Below are positions 51,670 through 63,501 of a stretch of DNA of 64,000 bases, one piece after another. Both the position numbers and the translations under genes were made by a program. This stretch comes from Leptospira_A soteropolitanensis (GTDB lineage Bacteria > Spirochaetota > Leptospiria > Leptospirales > Leptospiraceae): assembly GCF_026151335.1 (NCBI RefSeq), contig NZ_JAMQPP010000004.1. One strand, 5' to 3'. Below the pieces are notes generated by a model. It worked only from the letters and a program-made list of their open reading frames with translations, was not told where the DNA came from and searched no databases. Positions within the stretch are counted from its first letter, which is position 1, and each line of letters begins with the position of its first letter.

Positions 51670-53480
51670 AACAAGAGTTTGGTTCACTAGAAGAAGAAAT
51701 TCTAAATGTAAAATCAATTTTAACAAAAGAACGTGAATACGAACGTTCTTTATTTTTGGAAAAAGGGGAAGGATCAAAAGCCATTCCATCTGCAGAATTG
51801 GAAGATCTAAAATTTGTAGTAGGAAATACATGGAGAGCAGAATTTAAAATCTCACCTTCATTGAAAACAAAGGAATGGTTAAAACCAGGAATCCCTGTCC
51901 TATTAAAAGGGAATTCCGAATCCATATTTGGCAATATCTACAGAGCAAGTGATAACCAGTTGACAGTTCAAATACGTGGGGATTATGAATGGGAAGATCA
52001 GGAATTTCAAATTTCAAAATGGTTTCAAGAATCAACTTATGATTTGTATAACGAAATCATAGCAAAGGTAATCGAAGATAAAGAAAGTTTTTCGCATAAA
52101 AAACTTAACTGGATATTGGGATTTGGCCTCGGTGACAAACCAAATCCTCCCAAATCAGGGCAAACAGCCAACCCACTAGAACGAATTTTTCAAATTGCTG
52201 ATTACGGAATGATTTTTGGTCCACCAGGAACAGGAAAGACCACCTTACTCATGCAAGCTGTCGAAAAAATCAAATCGAAAAATGAGTCGGTTCTAACACT
52301 TTGCCCCACAAACTTTGCTTGTGATTATATTGTAGAACTTGCCTTAAAAAAAGGAATTCGTGTGATCCGATTGGGTAACTCTACCAAAATCAAAGAAGAA
52401 GTCCTACCCCATCATATAGACCATCTCATACAAGAACATCCTGACCAAAAACAAATCCATAACTGGCAGACGGAACTAAAGGCCATCCAGAAAAAAGCAA
52501 ATTCTTGGAAACGAAATTTTGGGAAAGAAGAAAGGGAAGAAAGAAAGGCACAAAGAAAAGAAGCCAAGTTTTTACTTTCCACAATCAGAGAAGCGGAATC
52601 AAACATTCGAATGAAGTTACTCGACAATGCCGAACTCATCGTATCTACCTTTTCTGGATTTGGAAATGAATTTAAAAAAGGTAGAGTTTTTGAATATGTA
52701 TTTGTGGATGAAGCCACTCAAAGTTTAGATCCGGGATGTTACCTTGCACTATATGCAGGGAAAAAAACTTTTTTCTTTGGTGATCCGAAACAACTCGGAG
52801 CCAACTTCTCGCATCCCGACCATACAGCGATTCATAGTTTTTTAGATAAAGCAATCGCATTTGATTCCGGGGAACGTGTGATCTTTTTAGAAAAACAATT
52901 TAGAATGAAACCAGAAATTCTTGGTTTTCCCAACGAATCCTATTATGAAAATAAAATTTTAACCCATCCCGATGCAAAGTGGAACAGTAATCTTGATATC
53001 TCTCAAGTATTTGGAAATAATCCACCAATGATTTGGATTGATACTGCAGGAAGTGACTCGGAAGAAGAAACAGAAGGCGAAGAACCAAGTTTTTTTAACA
53101 AAACGGAAATCCTACTAATCGAAGGATTGTTTCGGTTGGGTATTCCGAAAGAACAAACAACCGTAATCTCACCTTATAGGGGCCAGGTGGAAAGACTTGT
53201 AAAAGTTTCCTCGGGACGTTGGTTTACCCAAACCATTGACTCATTCCAAGGAAGGGAATCCGAAATTGTGATCCTAAGTTTGGTCAGATCTAATAATGAT
53301 GGAGAGATTGGATTCTTATTAAATCCCAAACGATTAAATGTGGCCTTAACACGTGCTAAATCTCATCTGATTCTCATCGGTGATTCCGGAACGCTTTGCC
53401 AAACCAAAGAATTCCAAGAACTCTATTCCTATATTGAATCTGTGGGTGAAATCCGTTCGATTTATGAATTTATGGAATAG
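51654..53480 (+). CDS. Superfamily 1B DNA/RNA helicase, UPF1/IGHMBP2-like
   Basis: A 608-residue cytosolic helicase with an N-terminal beta-barrel region (about 50-140) and the motor: Walker A MIFGPPGTGKTTLLMQ, VLTLCPTNFACDYI (motif Ia), VFVDEATQSLDPG (motif II), FFGDPKQLGANF (motif III), EKQFRMKPEI (motif IV), TIDSFQGRESEIVILSLVRSN (motif V) and NVALTRAKSHLILIGD (motif VI). The pattern matches the UPF1/IGHMBP2/Dna2 branch. Substrate unknown; an inserted acidic-basic coil (about 255-310) lies between motif Ia and II. It is translated from inside the TPR gene. Confidence 0.9.
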   Translation: MGRTIKQEFGSLEEEILNVKSILTKEREYERSLFLEKGEGSKAIPSAELEDLKFVVGNTWRAEFKISPSLKTKEWLKPGIPVLLKGNSESIFGNIYRASDNQLTVQIRGDYEWEDQEFQISKWFQESTYDLYNEIIAKVIEDKESFSHKKLNWILGFGLGDKPNPPKSGQTANPLERIFQIADYGMIFGPPGTGKTTLLMQAVEKIKSKNESVLTLCPTNFACDYIVELALKKGIRVIRLGNSTKIKEEVLPHHIDHLIQEHPDQKQIHNWQTELKAIQKKANSWKRNFGKEEREERKAQRKEAKFLLSTIREAESNIRMKLLDNAELIVSTFSGFGNEFKKGRVFEYVFVDEATQSLDPGCYLALYAGKKTFFFGDPKQLGANFSHPDHTAIHSFLDKAIAFDSGERVIFLEKQFRMKPEILGFPNESYYENKILTHPDAKWNSNLDISQVFGNNPPMIWIDTAGSDSEEETEGEEPSFFNKTEILLIEGLFRLGIPKEQTTVISPYRGQVERLVKVSSGRWFTQTIDSFQGRESEIVILSLVRSNNDGEIGFLLNPKRLNVALTRAKSHLILIGDSGTLCQTKEFQELYSYIESVGEIRSIYEFME

Positions 53481-53562
53481 AATTTCCTAACAAATTTAAT
53501 TCATCTTCAACAGATGTATTTAACTTTTGGACATCCCTATTTTTCGTTTTCTCAATTTATAT

Positions 53563-54216
53563 TTATAAGACTACCCATTTAGGTTCCTCTAGAGTATAAA
53601 GCAAACGGAAAGCCCCATCAGAACCGGGAGGGATTTCTGCAATGGGCTCAAAATCAAAGTCAGTGGTTTCGTCTGCATTTTCTTTCACAGCACTTGTGAC
53701 TAAAATCTCCCAAGCTTTGGCCGTATCTTCACCTAATTTAGATGATGCGTTAACTTCTGCGCCAAAAACATCAGTATCCCCTATTTTTAAAATTTTTCCA
53801 AACCCAAGACCGACACAAAGTAAAATTTGTTCTTCAGCCACCCTTCCTTCATTATATCGTTTGCATGCCTTCTGCATTTGGATGGCACATTGGATAGCCT
53901 TATTTGTATTACGAAAAAGTACCATAAGGCTGTCCCCCTCATCTTTCATCAGGATTCCATCGAACTCATCAAGAACAGGAATGAGGATTCGTTGTGATTC
54001 ATAAATGGTTTGTAAAAAATGAATGATACCGAATTTTGCAACCCCACGGGAAAAACCAGAAAGATCTGTAAACATCACACACCAGGTTTCTCCAAAGAGG
54101 TCCCAAATACGTTTATCGATGATATCTTGATTGGAGCCTGGGCTCAAACGTTCTTCTAATAGTTTTTCTAATCGTTCTTCTGAAGCAGAGGTTGCAATGG
54201 TGCGTTTTTGACCCAT
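53563..54216 (-). CDS. Class III adenylate/guanylate cyclase
   Basis: A 217-residue single-domain cyclase. The metal-binding Asp pair appears in CVMFTDLSGFSRGVAKFG and LMKDEGDSLMVLF, with the purine-contact Lys in the latter, and NASSKLGEDTAKAWEI forms the last conserved element. The ATP or GTP preference cannot be settled, so it is called cyclase. A longer frame is open to 54315 and would add a hydrophobic helix, but those codons overlap the 3' end of the TetR gene, so I prefer the ATG at 54216. It stands next to the damaged TetR gene. Confidence 0.82.
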   Translation of the reverse strand: MGQKRTIATSASEERLEKLLEERLSPGSNQDIIDKRIWDLFGETWCVMFTDLSGFSRGVAKFGIIHFLQTIYESQRILIPVLDEFDGILMKDEGDSLMVLFRNTNKAIQCAIQMQKACKRYNEGRVAEEQILLCVGLGFGKILKIGDTDVFGAEVNASSKLGEDTAKAWEILVTSAVKENADETTDFDFEPIAEIPPGSDGAFRLLYTLEEPKWVVL

Positions 54217-54247
54217 GCGAGCGAGTATACCCCTTTTTTTTTGAATG

Positions 54248-54812
54248 TCAATTGCAATGGTTAAGTAAATGATCTCGAAAAGAAAGATACAAAGAATCAT
54301 AAACTTTTCGATCATTCATGACTTTCCCCATAGCGAAGGTCGCTTCCTGGAAAGTGACTATAAACTCAGCAAGTTTCATTGTGTCCGTTTTCGTTTTTAA
54401 TATCTTTTTCTTTTTTGCCAAATCCAAGTAAGTTTTTGTTTTTTGGAACCAGCTTGATAAAAGTTCCTTAGCTTTCTTTTGGAATTCAGGATCAATCGCG
54501 GACATTTCTTGACCCAAGTTGTTTAATGGGCAACCCCTAGAAACAAACTCATCCGGCCATTCCTCAAAGGTTTTTTCAAACGTTCGAATGATTCCTTCCA
54601 CAGGATCATCAAAGTTTTTCAAAGGTAAAATCCACCGATCCCAAATTCCTTGAGACAGAAATTCGTCGATGATGGCATAACCCACGTGGTTTTTCGTCGG
54701 GAAATGGTAGAAAAAAGCACCTATGGTTAAATTTGCCTTTTGTGCAATTTCACGTACCCCTACACCTTGAAATCCATTTTGGTAAATCAGAACAAATGCG
54801 GGAAGGATTCTC
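54248..54812 (-). pseudogene. TetR-family regulator, truncated at its 5' end
   Basis: The HTH and ligand domain of a TetR regulator: AFVLIYQNGFQGVGVREIAQKANLTIGAFFYHFPTKNHVGYAI, cut into a recognisable helix-turn-helix, followed by a long helical region to NHCN. The usual N-terminal residues before the first helix are lacking: homology begins at RILPAF (54812), and no start codon lies near it in frame. Upstream the frame is open but runs antisense to the DoxX-like gene. The alignment at RILPAF is one residue short, as if cut. I read this as a deletion that removed its 5' end together with that of the divergent DoxX-like gene. Confidence 0.65.
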
Positions 54813-55151
54813 AGCGGACTTGTGATCGCATTTCTTCTTTTTGATGCAGGAGGGAAGTTAGCAAAAATGGAACCAGTCCTAAAAAGTATGTAGGAACTTG
54901 GTTTGCCCGCCACTAGTGCAACTACCATTGGCATTCTTCTTCTTGTGATCACAGTGATGTATGCCGTTCCGCAAACAGCGGCACTTGGCGCTCTCCTTCT
55001 TACCGGGTATTTGGGGGGAGCCGTTGCCATTCACCTGCGCGTGGATAACCCGCTTTGGACTCACACCTTATTTCCAGTTTATGTTGGAATTCTTCTTTGG
55101 GTAGGACTAACCTTACGAAATCCAAAAGTAAAGGGACTCTTTTGGTTCTGA
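54786..55151 (+). pseudogene. DoxX-like (DoxX_2) gene, 5'-truncated with an amber codon
   Basis: Reading from 54801 the frame gives GRILSGLVIAFLLFDAGGKL, MEPVLKSM, an in-frame TAG at 54891-54893, then ELGLPATSATTIG and the hallmark TAALGALLLTGYLGGAVAIHLRV and HTLFPVYVGILLWVGLTLRNPK. Homology is continuous across the TAG, where families of this kind have a Gln or similar residue (CAG to TAG would be one change). A TAA stop closes the frame at 54783-54785. Only about six residues precede the first helix, so the start has been lost. A TTG at 54903 would yield an 82-residue remnant. Confidence 0.7.
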
Positions 55152-55161
55152 TAAATATAAA

Positions 55162-55190
55162 AAAAGACCCAAGGTGTCCTTGGGTCTTTT
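55162..55190. terminator. Bidirectional terminator between the DoxX-like remnant and the act operon
   Basis: Arms AAAAGACCCAAGG and CCTTGGGTCTTTT around a small loop, with A and T runs outside. On the minus strand it follows the lipoprotein gene by about 50 bases and closes the act transcript. Confidence 0.92.
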
Positions 55191-55240
55191 AAAATGCGTT
55201 GATGGGATTTTCTCCCACCGAACTGATGTTAGCAATAATC

Positions 55241-55756
55241 TTAGTTTTGTTTTAACATGTTTTTGTTTGTATAAGGAACTTCTTCCAAACCTTTCGTCAG
55301 GTCAGAAAGTGGAATCTTATCTTTCGGAAGATCTTTTAAGCTACCATATTCATATCCTCGAGGATAGTGTTCTTTGTCTGTTGGGCTGTAAAATGGATTG
55401 TACTCTTTTACTAGGCCTTTGGAATATCTCCAAACACTTACTTCTGGATCTTGGTTTACAACAAAACAACGAGGGCTCATATAACCTTCGTTTTTGGCCG
55501 TTTGCACTTTTACAAAGTATTTTGGTGCCCAAACGTTATGGTTACGAGCATCAAATATTTTTACTACCGTTCCTGCAGGAACAAATTCCACCACTTTCGA
55601 GTTAGAATCTGCTTCCGAGTACAAAGGAACCGTAAAATCCAAACTTGCTTTGTTTGTTTTGGCATCACAATTTTTATGCCAAGTAACTTCCGCATTTTTG
55701 GAACAAGCTGTGAAACTTGCACAAGCGATCATGAGTAATACAATTTTGTTTTTCAA
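55241..55756 (-). CDS. SH3-like lipoprotein at the end of the act operon
   Basis: A 171-residue protein with a lipoprotein signal (LKNKIVLLMIACASFTAC, lipobox FTAC) and a mature part containing an SH3-like barrel: VPLYSEADSNSKVVEFVPAGTVVKIFDAR and YFVKVQTAKNEGYMSPRCFVV, then a Pro/Tyr/Lys-rich tail. Start is the TTG at 55756, with AGGAGT upstream. It is ten bases after the actF stop and before the operon terminator, so it belongs to the same transcript as Alternative Complex III. It is not one of the six known Act subunits; a stabilising or accessory role is inference. Confidence 0.85.
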   Translation of the reverse strand: MKNKIVLLMIACASFTACSKNAEVTWHKNCDAKTNKASLDFTVPLYSEADSNSKVVEFVPAGTVVKIFDARNHNVWAPKYFVKVQTAKNEGYMSPRCFVVNQDPEVSVWRYSKGLVKEYNPFYSPTDKEHYPRGYEYGSLKDLPKDKIPLSDLTKGLEEVPYTNKNMLKQN

Positions 55757-55766
55757 TTCCGTACTC

Positions 55767-57017
55767 CTATTGGTGGTGGTGGAGGCACTCATCTAAACGA
55801 GGGTCCCCAACCGGAACTAAGCTGTGTTTTTCCAACTTTTTGAAGATAAAGAATCCGAAAATTCCCACAACACCCACAGTTCCGCCGAATGCTAAAACAA
55901 AGTGAAGGATAGAAAACTTTTCGAAGTTTGCAGGGAAAACCAACCAGAATAGTTCAAAGAACTGTGTGACTAGAATCCAAGCAGCTATTTTCCAAAGAAA
56001 ATCAATGTCTCTTTTGTTGGGACGATTGAGAAGAAGAAGGAACGGAATCACAAACTTCACAAAAGGAAGTGCAAGAGTTGTATATCCCCATCCACCTGTC
56101 ATACGCATTTCGTAAAAGAAGGTTTCTTCTGGAATGTTTGCATACCAAATGAGCATAAATTGAGAGAACCCAACATAAGCCCAGAAAGTGGTCATACCCA
56201 AAAGGAATTTTGCAATATCATGGTAGTGGTTTTCATTCACCGCTTCACCAAGATAACCGTTTTTCTTGAGAATAGCGATTACGATTAAGTAGGAAGCAAG
56301 GGAAGTTTGGAAAGCACCAGCAAACGCATACACACCAAACATAGTGGAAAACCAGTGTGGAGTGAGTGACATAAGAAGGTCGAATGCCATAAAACACCAA
56401 GAAAGGGCAAAGAAGAGAATAAATCCTCCAGAGATCTTTGCCAAAGTTTTAGTGGTATCTACCACTTTATCTTTGTCCTGACCTACTGACTTTCCATGAA
56501 AGATGTAAGCAAATACAGACCAAACACCAATGAAAAGCACACAACGAATGATGAAAGCTGTTGGGTTTAGGTAACCTGACTTATGGTGAATGAGGTGGTC
56601 GTTTTCACGAACACTTGCATCTGCCCACTCATAAAGATCATGCATACCAAAAATCACACCCACAAGCAATAATCCTGCAATCGGTGTGAAAAGACCGTAA
56701 GTTTCAAAAAGTCGTCTAACCGTGACAGACCAATGGGAACCTGTTAGGTGTTGGATTGCTGTAAAAAAGATTCCTGTAATGGCAAGACCCACAACAAAGT
56801 AGGTTCCAATCAGTAAAATATGGTAACCTAAATTTGTATGATGGAAATGACCAGCTTCGTCCATGTGACGAGATGTTTCATGACCAAATCCGAGGAAAGC
56901 AATGAGAAAACTCACCACTCCCACTCCGATCATAGCAATGAGGGCATTACGAAGAGTAACTGGCAGTTGGAACTGCAGTAATTTTTCGTCTAGTTTCGCT
57001 GCTTTTGTAGAGCTCAT
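55767..57017 (-). CDS. actF: Alternative Complex III subunit ActF (NrfD-like)
   Basis: Polytopic membrane subunit of about ten helices, 416 residues, the second NrfD/PsrC-like protein of ACIII. The helices have conserved charged residues in GMHDLYEWADASVRENDHLIHHKSGYLN, FALSWCFMAFDLLMSLTPHWFSTMFGVYAFAGAF and FMLIWYANIPEETFFYEMRM. It binds no haem itself and likely takes part in quinol oxidation or proton movement. The gene follows actE by eight bases. The C terminus ends with a His-rich segment (DECLHHHQ). Confidence 0.93.
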   Translation of the reverse strand: MSSTKAAKLDEKLLQFQLPVTLRNALIAMIGVGVVSFLIAFLGFGHETSRHMDEAGHFHHTNLGYHILLIGTYFVVGLAITGIFFTAIQHLTGSHWSVTVRRLFETYGLFTPIAGLLLVGVIFGMHDLYEWADASVRENDHLIHHKSGYLNPTAFIIRCVLFIGVWSVFAYIFHGKSVGQDKDKVVDTTKTLAKISGGFILFFALSWCFMAFDLLMSLTPHWFSTMFGVYAFAGAFQTSLASYLIVIAILKKNGYLGEAVNENHYHDIAKFLLGMTTFWAYVGFSQFMLIWYANIPEETFFYEMRMTGGWGYTTLALPFVKFVIPFLLLLNRPNKRDIDFLWKIAAWILVTQFFELFWLVFPANFEKFSILHFVLAFGGTVGVVGIFGFFIFKKLEKHSLVPVGDPRLDECLHHHQ

Positions 57018-57025
57018 AATTTCCC

Positions 57026-57613
57026 CTAGTTCGCCTTTTTATTTTGAACTTCATATTCTTGAAGTTTTCGGATGTAAGCAATGAGCTTCCATCTGTCTTC
57101 TGGTTCGATTTGGTAAGCGTAACTTCCCATAAGACCTCGACCCATCGTGATGATATGATAGATTTGTCCATCGGACCAACCCTTGATTTTATCAGACACA
57201 ACAGAAGGCGGCGATTGTTGAAATCTTGGAGCAGGTCCAACGACCGTTCCATTCCCTTGTCCCCTTACCCCGTGGCAAGGTGTACAGTAGGTTTGGTAAC
57301 GTTTTTCACCAATCATTAAATCACCTAAGTTTGCTTTGGCGATTGGATTCTTTAATCCTTTATCAGCACCAGGAAGAGTGTCTGGTGTTGCTTCTGCTGC
57401 ATAAGGGTATGGAAAGTATCCTACCGGAATCGCACCTTTGGGAGGAATCCGAGAAGCCGATCCATTGGTTGCAAAAGCATCAGCTTCCTGTGACTCACGT
57501 GCAGGAGAATCATACATACTAGGAAAGTATTCATAAACGGGAGTTTTGTAATCGCAATTCACGAGAACGAGGAGTCCCGCTAGTGCTAAAACTCTAAAGA
57601 TGTTTTGTTTCAT
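57026..57613 (-). CDS. actE: Alternative Complex III subunit ActE, monohaem cytochrome c lipoprotein
   Basis: A 195-residue periplasmic protein with a lipoprotein signal (MKQNIFRVLALAGLLVLVNC) and a cytochrome c domain. The single haem motif is CTPCHG (near residue 109-114) with the Met ligand likely in MGRGLMGSYAYQI. ActE accepts electrons within the complex and passes them to the outside cytochrome c or oxidase. The ATG overlaps the actD stop by four bases (ATGA). Tethering by lipid rather than by a helix is typical for this subunit. Confidence 0.94.
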   Translation of the reverse strand: MKQNIFRVLALAGLLVLVNCDYKTPVYEYFPSMYDSPARESQEADAFATNGSASRIPPKGAIPVGYFPYPYAAEATPDTLPGADKGLKNPIAKANLGDLMIGEKRYQTYCTPCHGVRGQGNGTVVGPAPRFQQSPPSVVSDKIKGWSDGQIYHIITMGRGLMGSYAYQIEPEDRWKLIAYIRKLQEYEVQNKKAN

Positions 57614-58176
57614 TTTTGGTTCTCCGGTTTTACCACGGTTACTTCTGATCCACCAAGGCCTTTTACGAAAGAAACAACTTCTGATTCGTTATAACCTTTA
57701 GCAGATTTTGGAATCCAAAGACCGAATCTATGAGAGGTCAAATCCTGGTGAAGGATTCGACGGGTTGCTTTGGGAATACCGCTTAAAAAACATAGGGCAG
57801 CTACAGTGTAAATCCCTGCAGAAAATACAGTTAATTCAAAGATGATTGGCACATAAGCAAACCATGCGTTGAGAGATTTTCCAGAGATATTGAGAGGCCA
57901 GTCATGGGCATGAGTGAGATACTGAAAAAGAATCCCAATCGTGCAACCAAAGATACCAGCAAAGAAAGTGATCCAAGGAAGTCCAGATCTTGGAGTTCCC
58001 ATCGCTTCATCGATCCCGTGAACAGGATAAGGAAGGATACAATCAAATCCTTTGTAGTCTTTTTCTTTGGCTTTTTCAGCCGCATGCATGATTGCTTCGG
58101 GAGTCTCGAAAATTCCGAGAACTCCTTCATCCATTTCTTTATATTTGTGAAACTGTTCTAATTTTGGAAGATACAT
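57610..58176 (-). CDS. actD: Alternative Complex III subunit ActD (DUF3341)
   Basis: A 188-residue membrane protein with an N-terminal cytosolic domain (GVLGIFETPEAIMHAAEKAKEKDYKGFDCILPYPVHGIDEAMG) and two membrane helices (LPWITFFAGIFGCTIGILFQYL and IIFELTVFSAGIYTVAALCFLSGIP). The C-terminal soluble tail repeats a ferredoxin-like pattern. DUF3341 is the standard ActD domain. It follows actC by one base and overlaps actE by four bases. Confidence 0.93.
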   Translation of the reverse strand: MYLPKLEQFHKYKEMDEGVLGIFETPEAIMHAAEKAKEKDYKGFDCILPYPVHGIDEAMGTPRSGLPWITFFAGIFGCTIGILFQYLTHAHDWPLNISGKSLNAWFAYVPIIFELTVFSAGIYTVAALCFLSGIPKATRRILHQDLTSHRFGLWIPKSAKGYNESEVVSFVKGLGGSEVTVVKPENQK

Positions 58177-58177
58177 A

Positions 58178-59551
58178 CTAGTGGTGTGCTCCTTCTTTCT
58201 GTGGCATCACTGTTTTTACTTCTGCAATCGCAATCACTGGCATAATTCGGCACCAGAGAAGGAAGAGAGTAAAGAAGATACCGAAAGTTCCGATTAACAT
58301 TGCGTAGTCGAAAAGTGTTGGCGTATACATAGCCCAACTGGATGGTAAAAAGTCACGGTTTAGTGTCATCATGATCACAAATCGTTCGAACCACATACCC
58401 ACGTTTACCACAAGCGAAGCCACAAACATCACAGGGATGTTGTAACGAAGTTTGCGAAACCAGAATACCTGAGGCGACAATACGTTACAAGAAATCATGA
58501 TGAAGTAAGCCCAACCATATGGACCGAATGCTCTGTTCCAGAATGCGAACACTTCGTATTCGTTTCCGGAATACCAAGCGATAAAAAATTCTGTTCCGTA
58601 AGCAAGACCTACGATAAGACCTGTTACCATCATAATCTTGTTCATATTGTCCAAGTGTTTCATGGTGATGTAGTTCTTTAAGTTGAACACTTCACGAGCA
58701 ATCACCATCAGCGTTACCACCATAGCGAAACCGGAGAAAATCGCACCGGCAACAAAGTATGGAGGAAAGATAGTCGTATGCCAACCTGGAAGGATGGAAA
58801 CCGCGAAGTCGAAGGATACGATGGTGTGAACCGAAAGAACGAGTGGAGTGGAGAGAGCTGCCAAGATCATGGAAACGATTTCCAAATGAGACCAAGATCT
58901 TGCCGATCCCACCCAACCGAAAGCAAGAACATTGTATAAGTTCTTTCTCCAAGTTTCTGTGGCACGGTCACGTAGTGTGGCAAGGTCAGGAATGAGTCCT
59001 AAATACCAGAACACCATAGAGATGGAAAGGTATGTTGATACTGCAAACGTATCCCAAATCAGTGGAGAACGGAAGTTCACCCAAAGTGGACCTCTTTCGT
59101 TTGGATAAGGAAACAACCAAAATCCGAGCCAAGGACGACCTACGTGAAGGATGAGGTTCGATGCCGCAACGAGTACAGCAAAGATTGTCATCGCTTCCGC
59201 GGCACGGTTAATCCCTGTTCTCCAACCTTGACGGAAAAGGAATAGAACCGCAGAAATCAATGTTCCTGCGTGACCGATACCAATCCAGAATACGAAGTTT
59301 ACTACGAAAAATCCCCAACCGACTGGGTTGTTGATTCCGAGTAAGTAAAGACCTTCATAAAACAAATAACCGATGATGGCTACGTCGATCAGGGTGATCG
59401 TAAGAACCAAAAGAAAAGTATTCCACCAAAGTTTGGTAGGAAAATCTTCGTTTGGTTTTGCGATATCAACGGTTACATCTTTAAGCGACTTCCCGCCTGT
59501 TACCAGGTCGGGGATATCTAATTTATCTCGAACTGCTTGTGCTAATGACAT
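58178..59551 (-). CDS. actC: Alternative Complex III subunit ActC (NrfD family)
   Basis: Integral-membrane subunit of 457 residues with about ten helices, considered the main quinol-oxidising core. It has NVLAFGWVGSARSWSHLEIVSM, LVLSVHTIVSFDFAVSILPGWHTTIFPPYFVAGAIFSGFAMV and YGTEFFIAWYSGNEYEVF, all typical of the NrfD-like ActC. Positions of conserved acidic and His residues lie in these helices. It follows actB by 20 bases, with a ribosome-binding site in the gap. Confidence 0.95.
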   Translation of the reverse strand: MSLAQAVRDKLDIPDLVTGGKSLKDVTVDIAKPNEDFPTKLWWNTFLLVLTITLIDVAIIGYLFYEGLYLLGINNPVGWGFFVVNFVFWIGIGHAGTLISAVLFLFRQGWRTGINRAAEAMTIFAVLVAASNLILHVGRPWLGFWLFPYPNERGPLWVNFRSPLIWDTFAVSTYLSISMVFWYLGLIPDLATLRDRATETWRKNLYNVLAFGWVGSARSWSHLEIVSMILAALSTPLVLSVHTIVSFDFAVSILPGWHTTIFPPYFVAGAIFSGFAMVVTLMVIAREVFNLKNYITMKHLDNMNKIMMVTGLIVGLAYGTEFFIAWYSGNEYEVFAFWNRAFGPYGWAYFIMISCNVLSPQVFWFRKLRYNIPVMFVASLVVNVGMWFERFVIMMTLNRDFLPSSWAMYTPTLFDYAMLIGTFGIFFTLFLLWCRIMPVIAIAEVKTVMPQKEGAHH

Positions 59552-59571
59552 TCCCTTTGTGTTCTCCCCTG

Positions 59572-62703
<3,132 letters not shown>

Positions 62704-62724
62704 AAATTATTACTTGTCTCCCGA

Positions 62725-63237
62725 TTATCTGTGGCACGTAGAACAATCGTTAGGAGCATTGTTCTCTCTATGGCAATCGACACAAAATCCCATATTGAGG
62801 GACTTGGACTGTCTAACCTTTACCATCTCTGCCATGTTACCGTGGCATGTGGAACAATCAACACCACGTTGTACGTGTCGTGAATGGTTAAAGAATACGA
62901 AGTCTGGTTGGTCATGAACCTTTACCCAGGACACTGGCGTGTTACTATCGTACTGTTCTTTAAGCCATTTAACATGTTCTTGGTTGCCCGCTACGTTACC
63001 TGCTCCATGGCAGTTCATACAAGTGGAACTTGGGGGAACTGTGGCATGGGCCGAATTTTCAACACCAGTATGGCAATACTTACAGTCGATTTTGTTATCG
63101 CCGGCATGTATCTTATGGTTGAAGGGGATGGGCTGGTCGGGTGAATAGCCCACATAACGGCTAGGTGAAAAAATCAAATATGCTAGTGCTGCAATTGCAA
63201 CGATAGGCACAGAGATCTTGAGTATTTTTATATTCAT
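62725..63237 (-). CDS. actA: Alternative Complex III subunit ActA, pentahaem cytochrome c
   Basis: A 170-residue periplasmic protein with an uncleaved or signal-like N-terminal helix (ILKISVPIVAIAALAYLIF) and five CxxCH motifs: CKYCH, CMNCH, CSTCH, CVDCH and CSTCH. Additional His residues (FNHKIHAG, FFNHSRHVQRG) serve as distal ligands. It is the first gene of the act operon and should hold the electron wire of the complex. A 9-base-arm palindrome 135 bases upstream is the likely control site. The final CSTCHR is at the very C terminus. Confidence 0.96.
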   Translation of the reverse strand: MNIKILKISVPIVAIAALAYLIFSPSRYVGYSPDQPIPFNHKIHAGDNKIDCKYCHTGVENSAHATVPPSSTCMNCHGAGNVAGNQEHVKWLKEQYDSNTPVSWVKVHDQPDFVFFNHSRHVQRGVDCSTCHGNMAEMVKVRQSKSLNMGFCVDCHRENNAPNDCSTCHR

Positions 63238-63371
63238 TCGCAGATTTCCTGAATCCGTTTACACTGTCTTCTGACAAGGAAAGGTAAAATCAGAAAAAAA
63301 GCAAGTATGTAAGGGTTTTGGATGCGAAAAAACATGAAAAGAGACATAATGTGAAATTTTTCATGAACTTT

Positions 63372-63398
63372 ATTAATTGAAACCGATTCTCAATTAAT
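63372..63398. promoter_or_regulatory. Perfect inverted repeat upstream of the act operon (likely operator)
   Basis: Nine-base arms ATTAATTGA and TCAATTAAT with a nine-base spacer (63381-63389), 135 bases before the actA start. The size and spacing suit a dimeric regulator. The core TGAGAATCGGTTTCA also loosely resembles a Fur/PerR 7-1-7 site. The identity of the regulator is not known. Confidence 0.6.
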
Positions 63399-63501
63399 CG
63401 ATAATTCACCAACAAACGTTTGTTATCTTTCTAGAAAATCACCGAAGCCCCTTCACCATCGGCCTTAGACTGTGAAAAGTCTGTTCTAGCCCCCAGAACT
63501 T

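Noticed and set aside
54217..54315. N-terminal transmembrane extension of the cyclase
   Set aside because: Those codons overlap the TetR 3' end in another frame, and the apparent hydrophobic helix could be a by-product of that; kept as a possibility only.
54813..55030. Upstream extension of the TetR reading frame to an ATG-like start at 55030
   Set aside because: The codons are antisense to the DoxX-like gene, their translation is Ala/Arg/Pro-rich noise, and TetR homology starts only at 54812.
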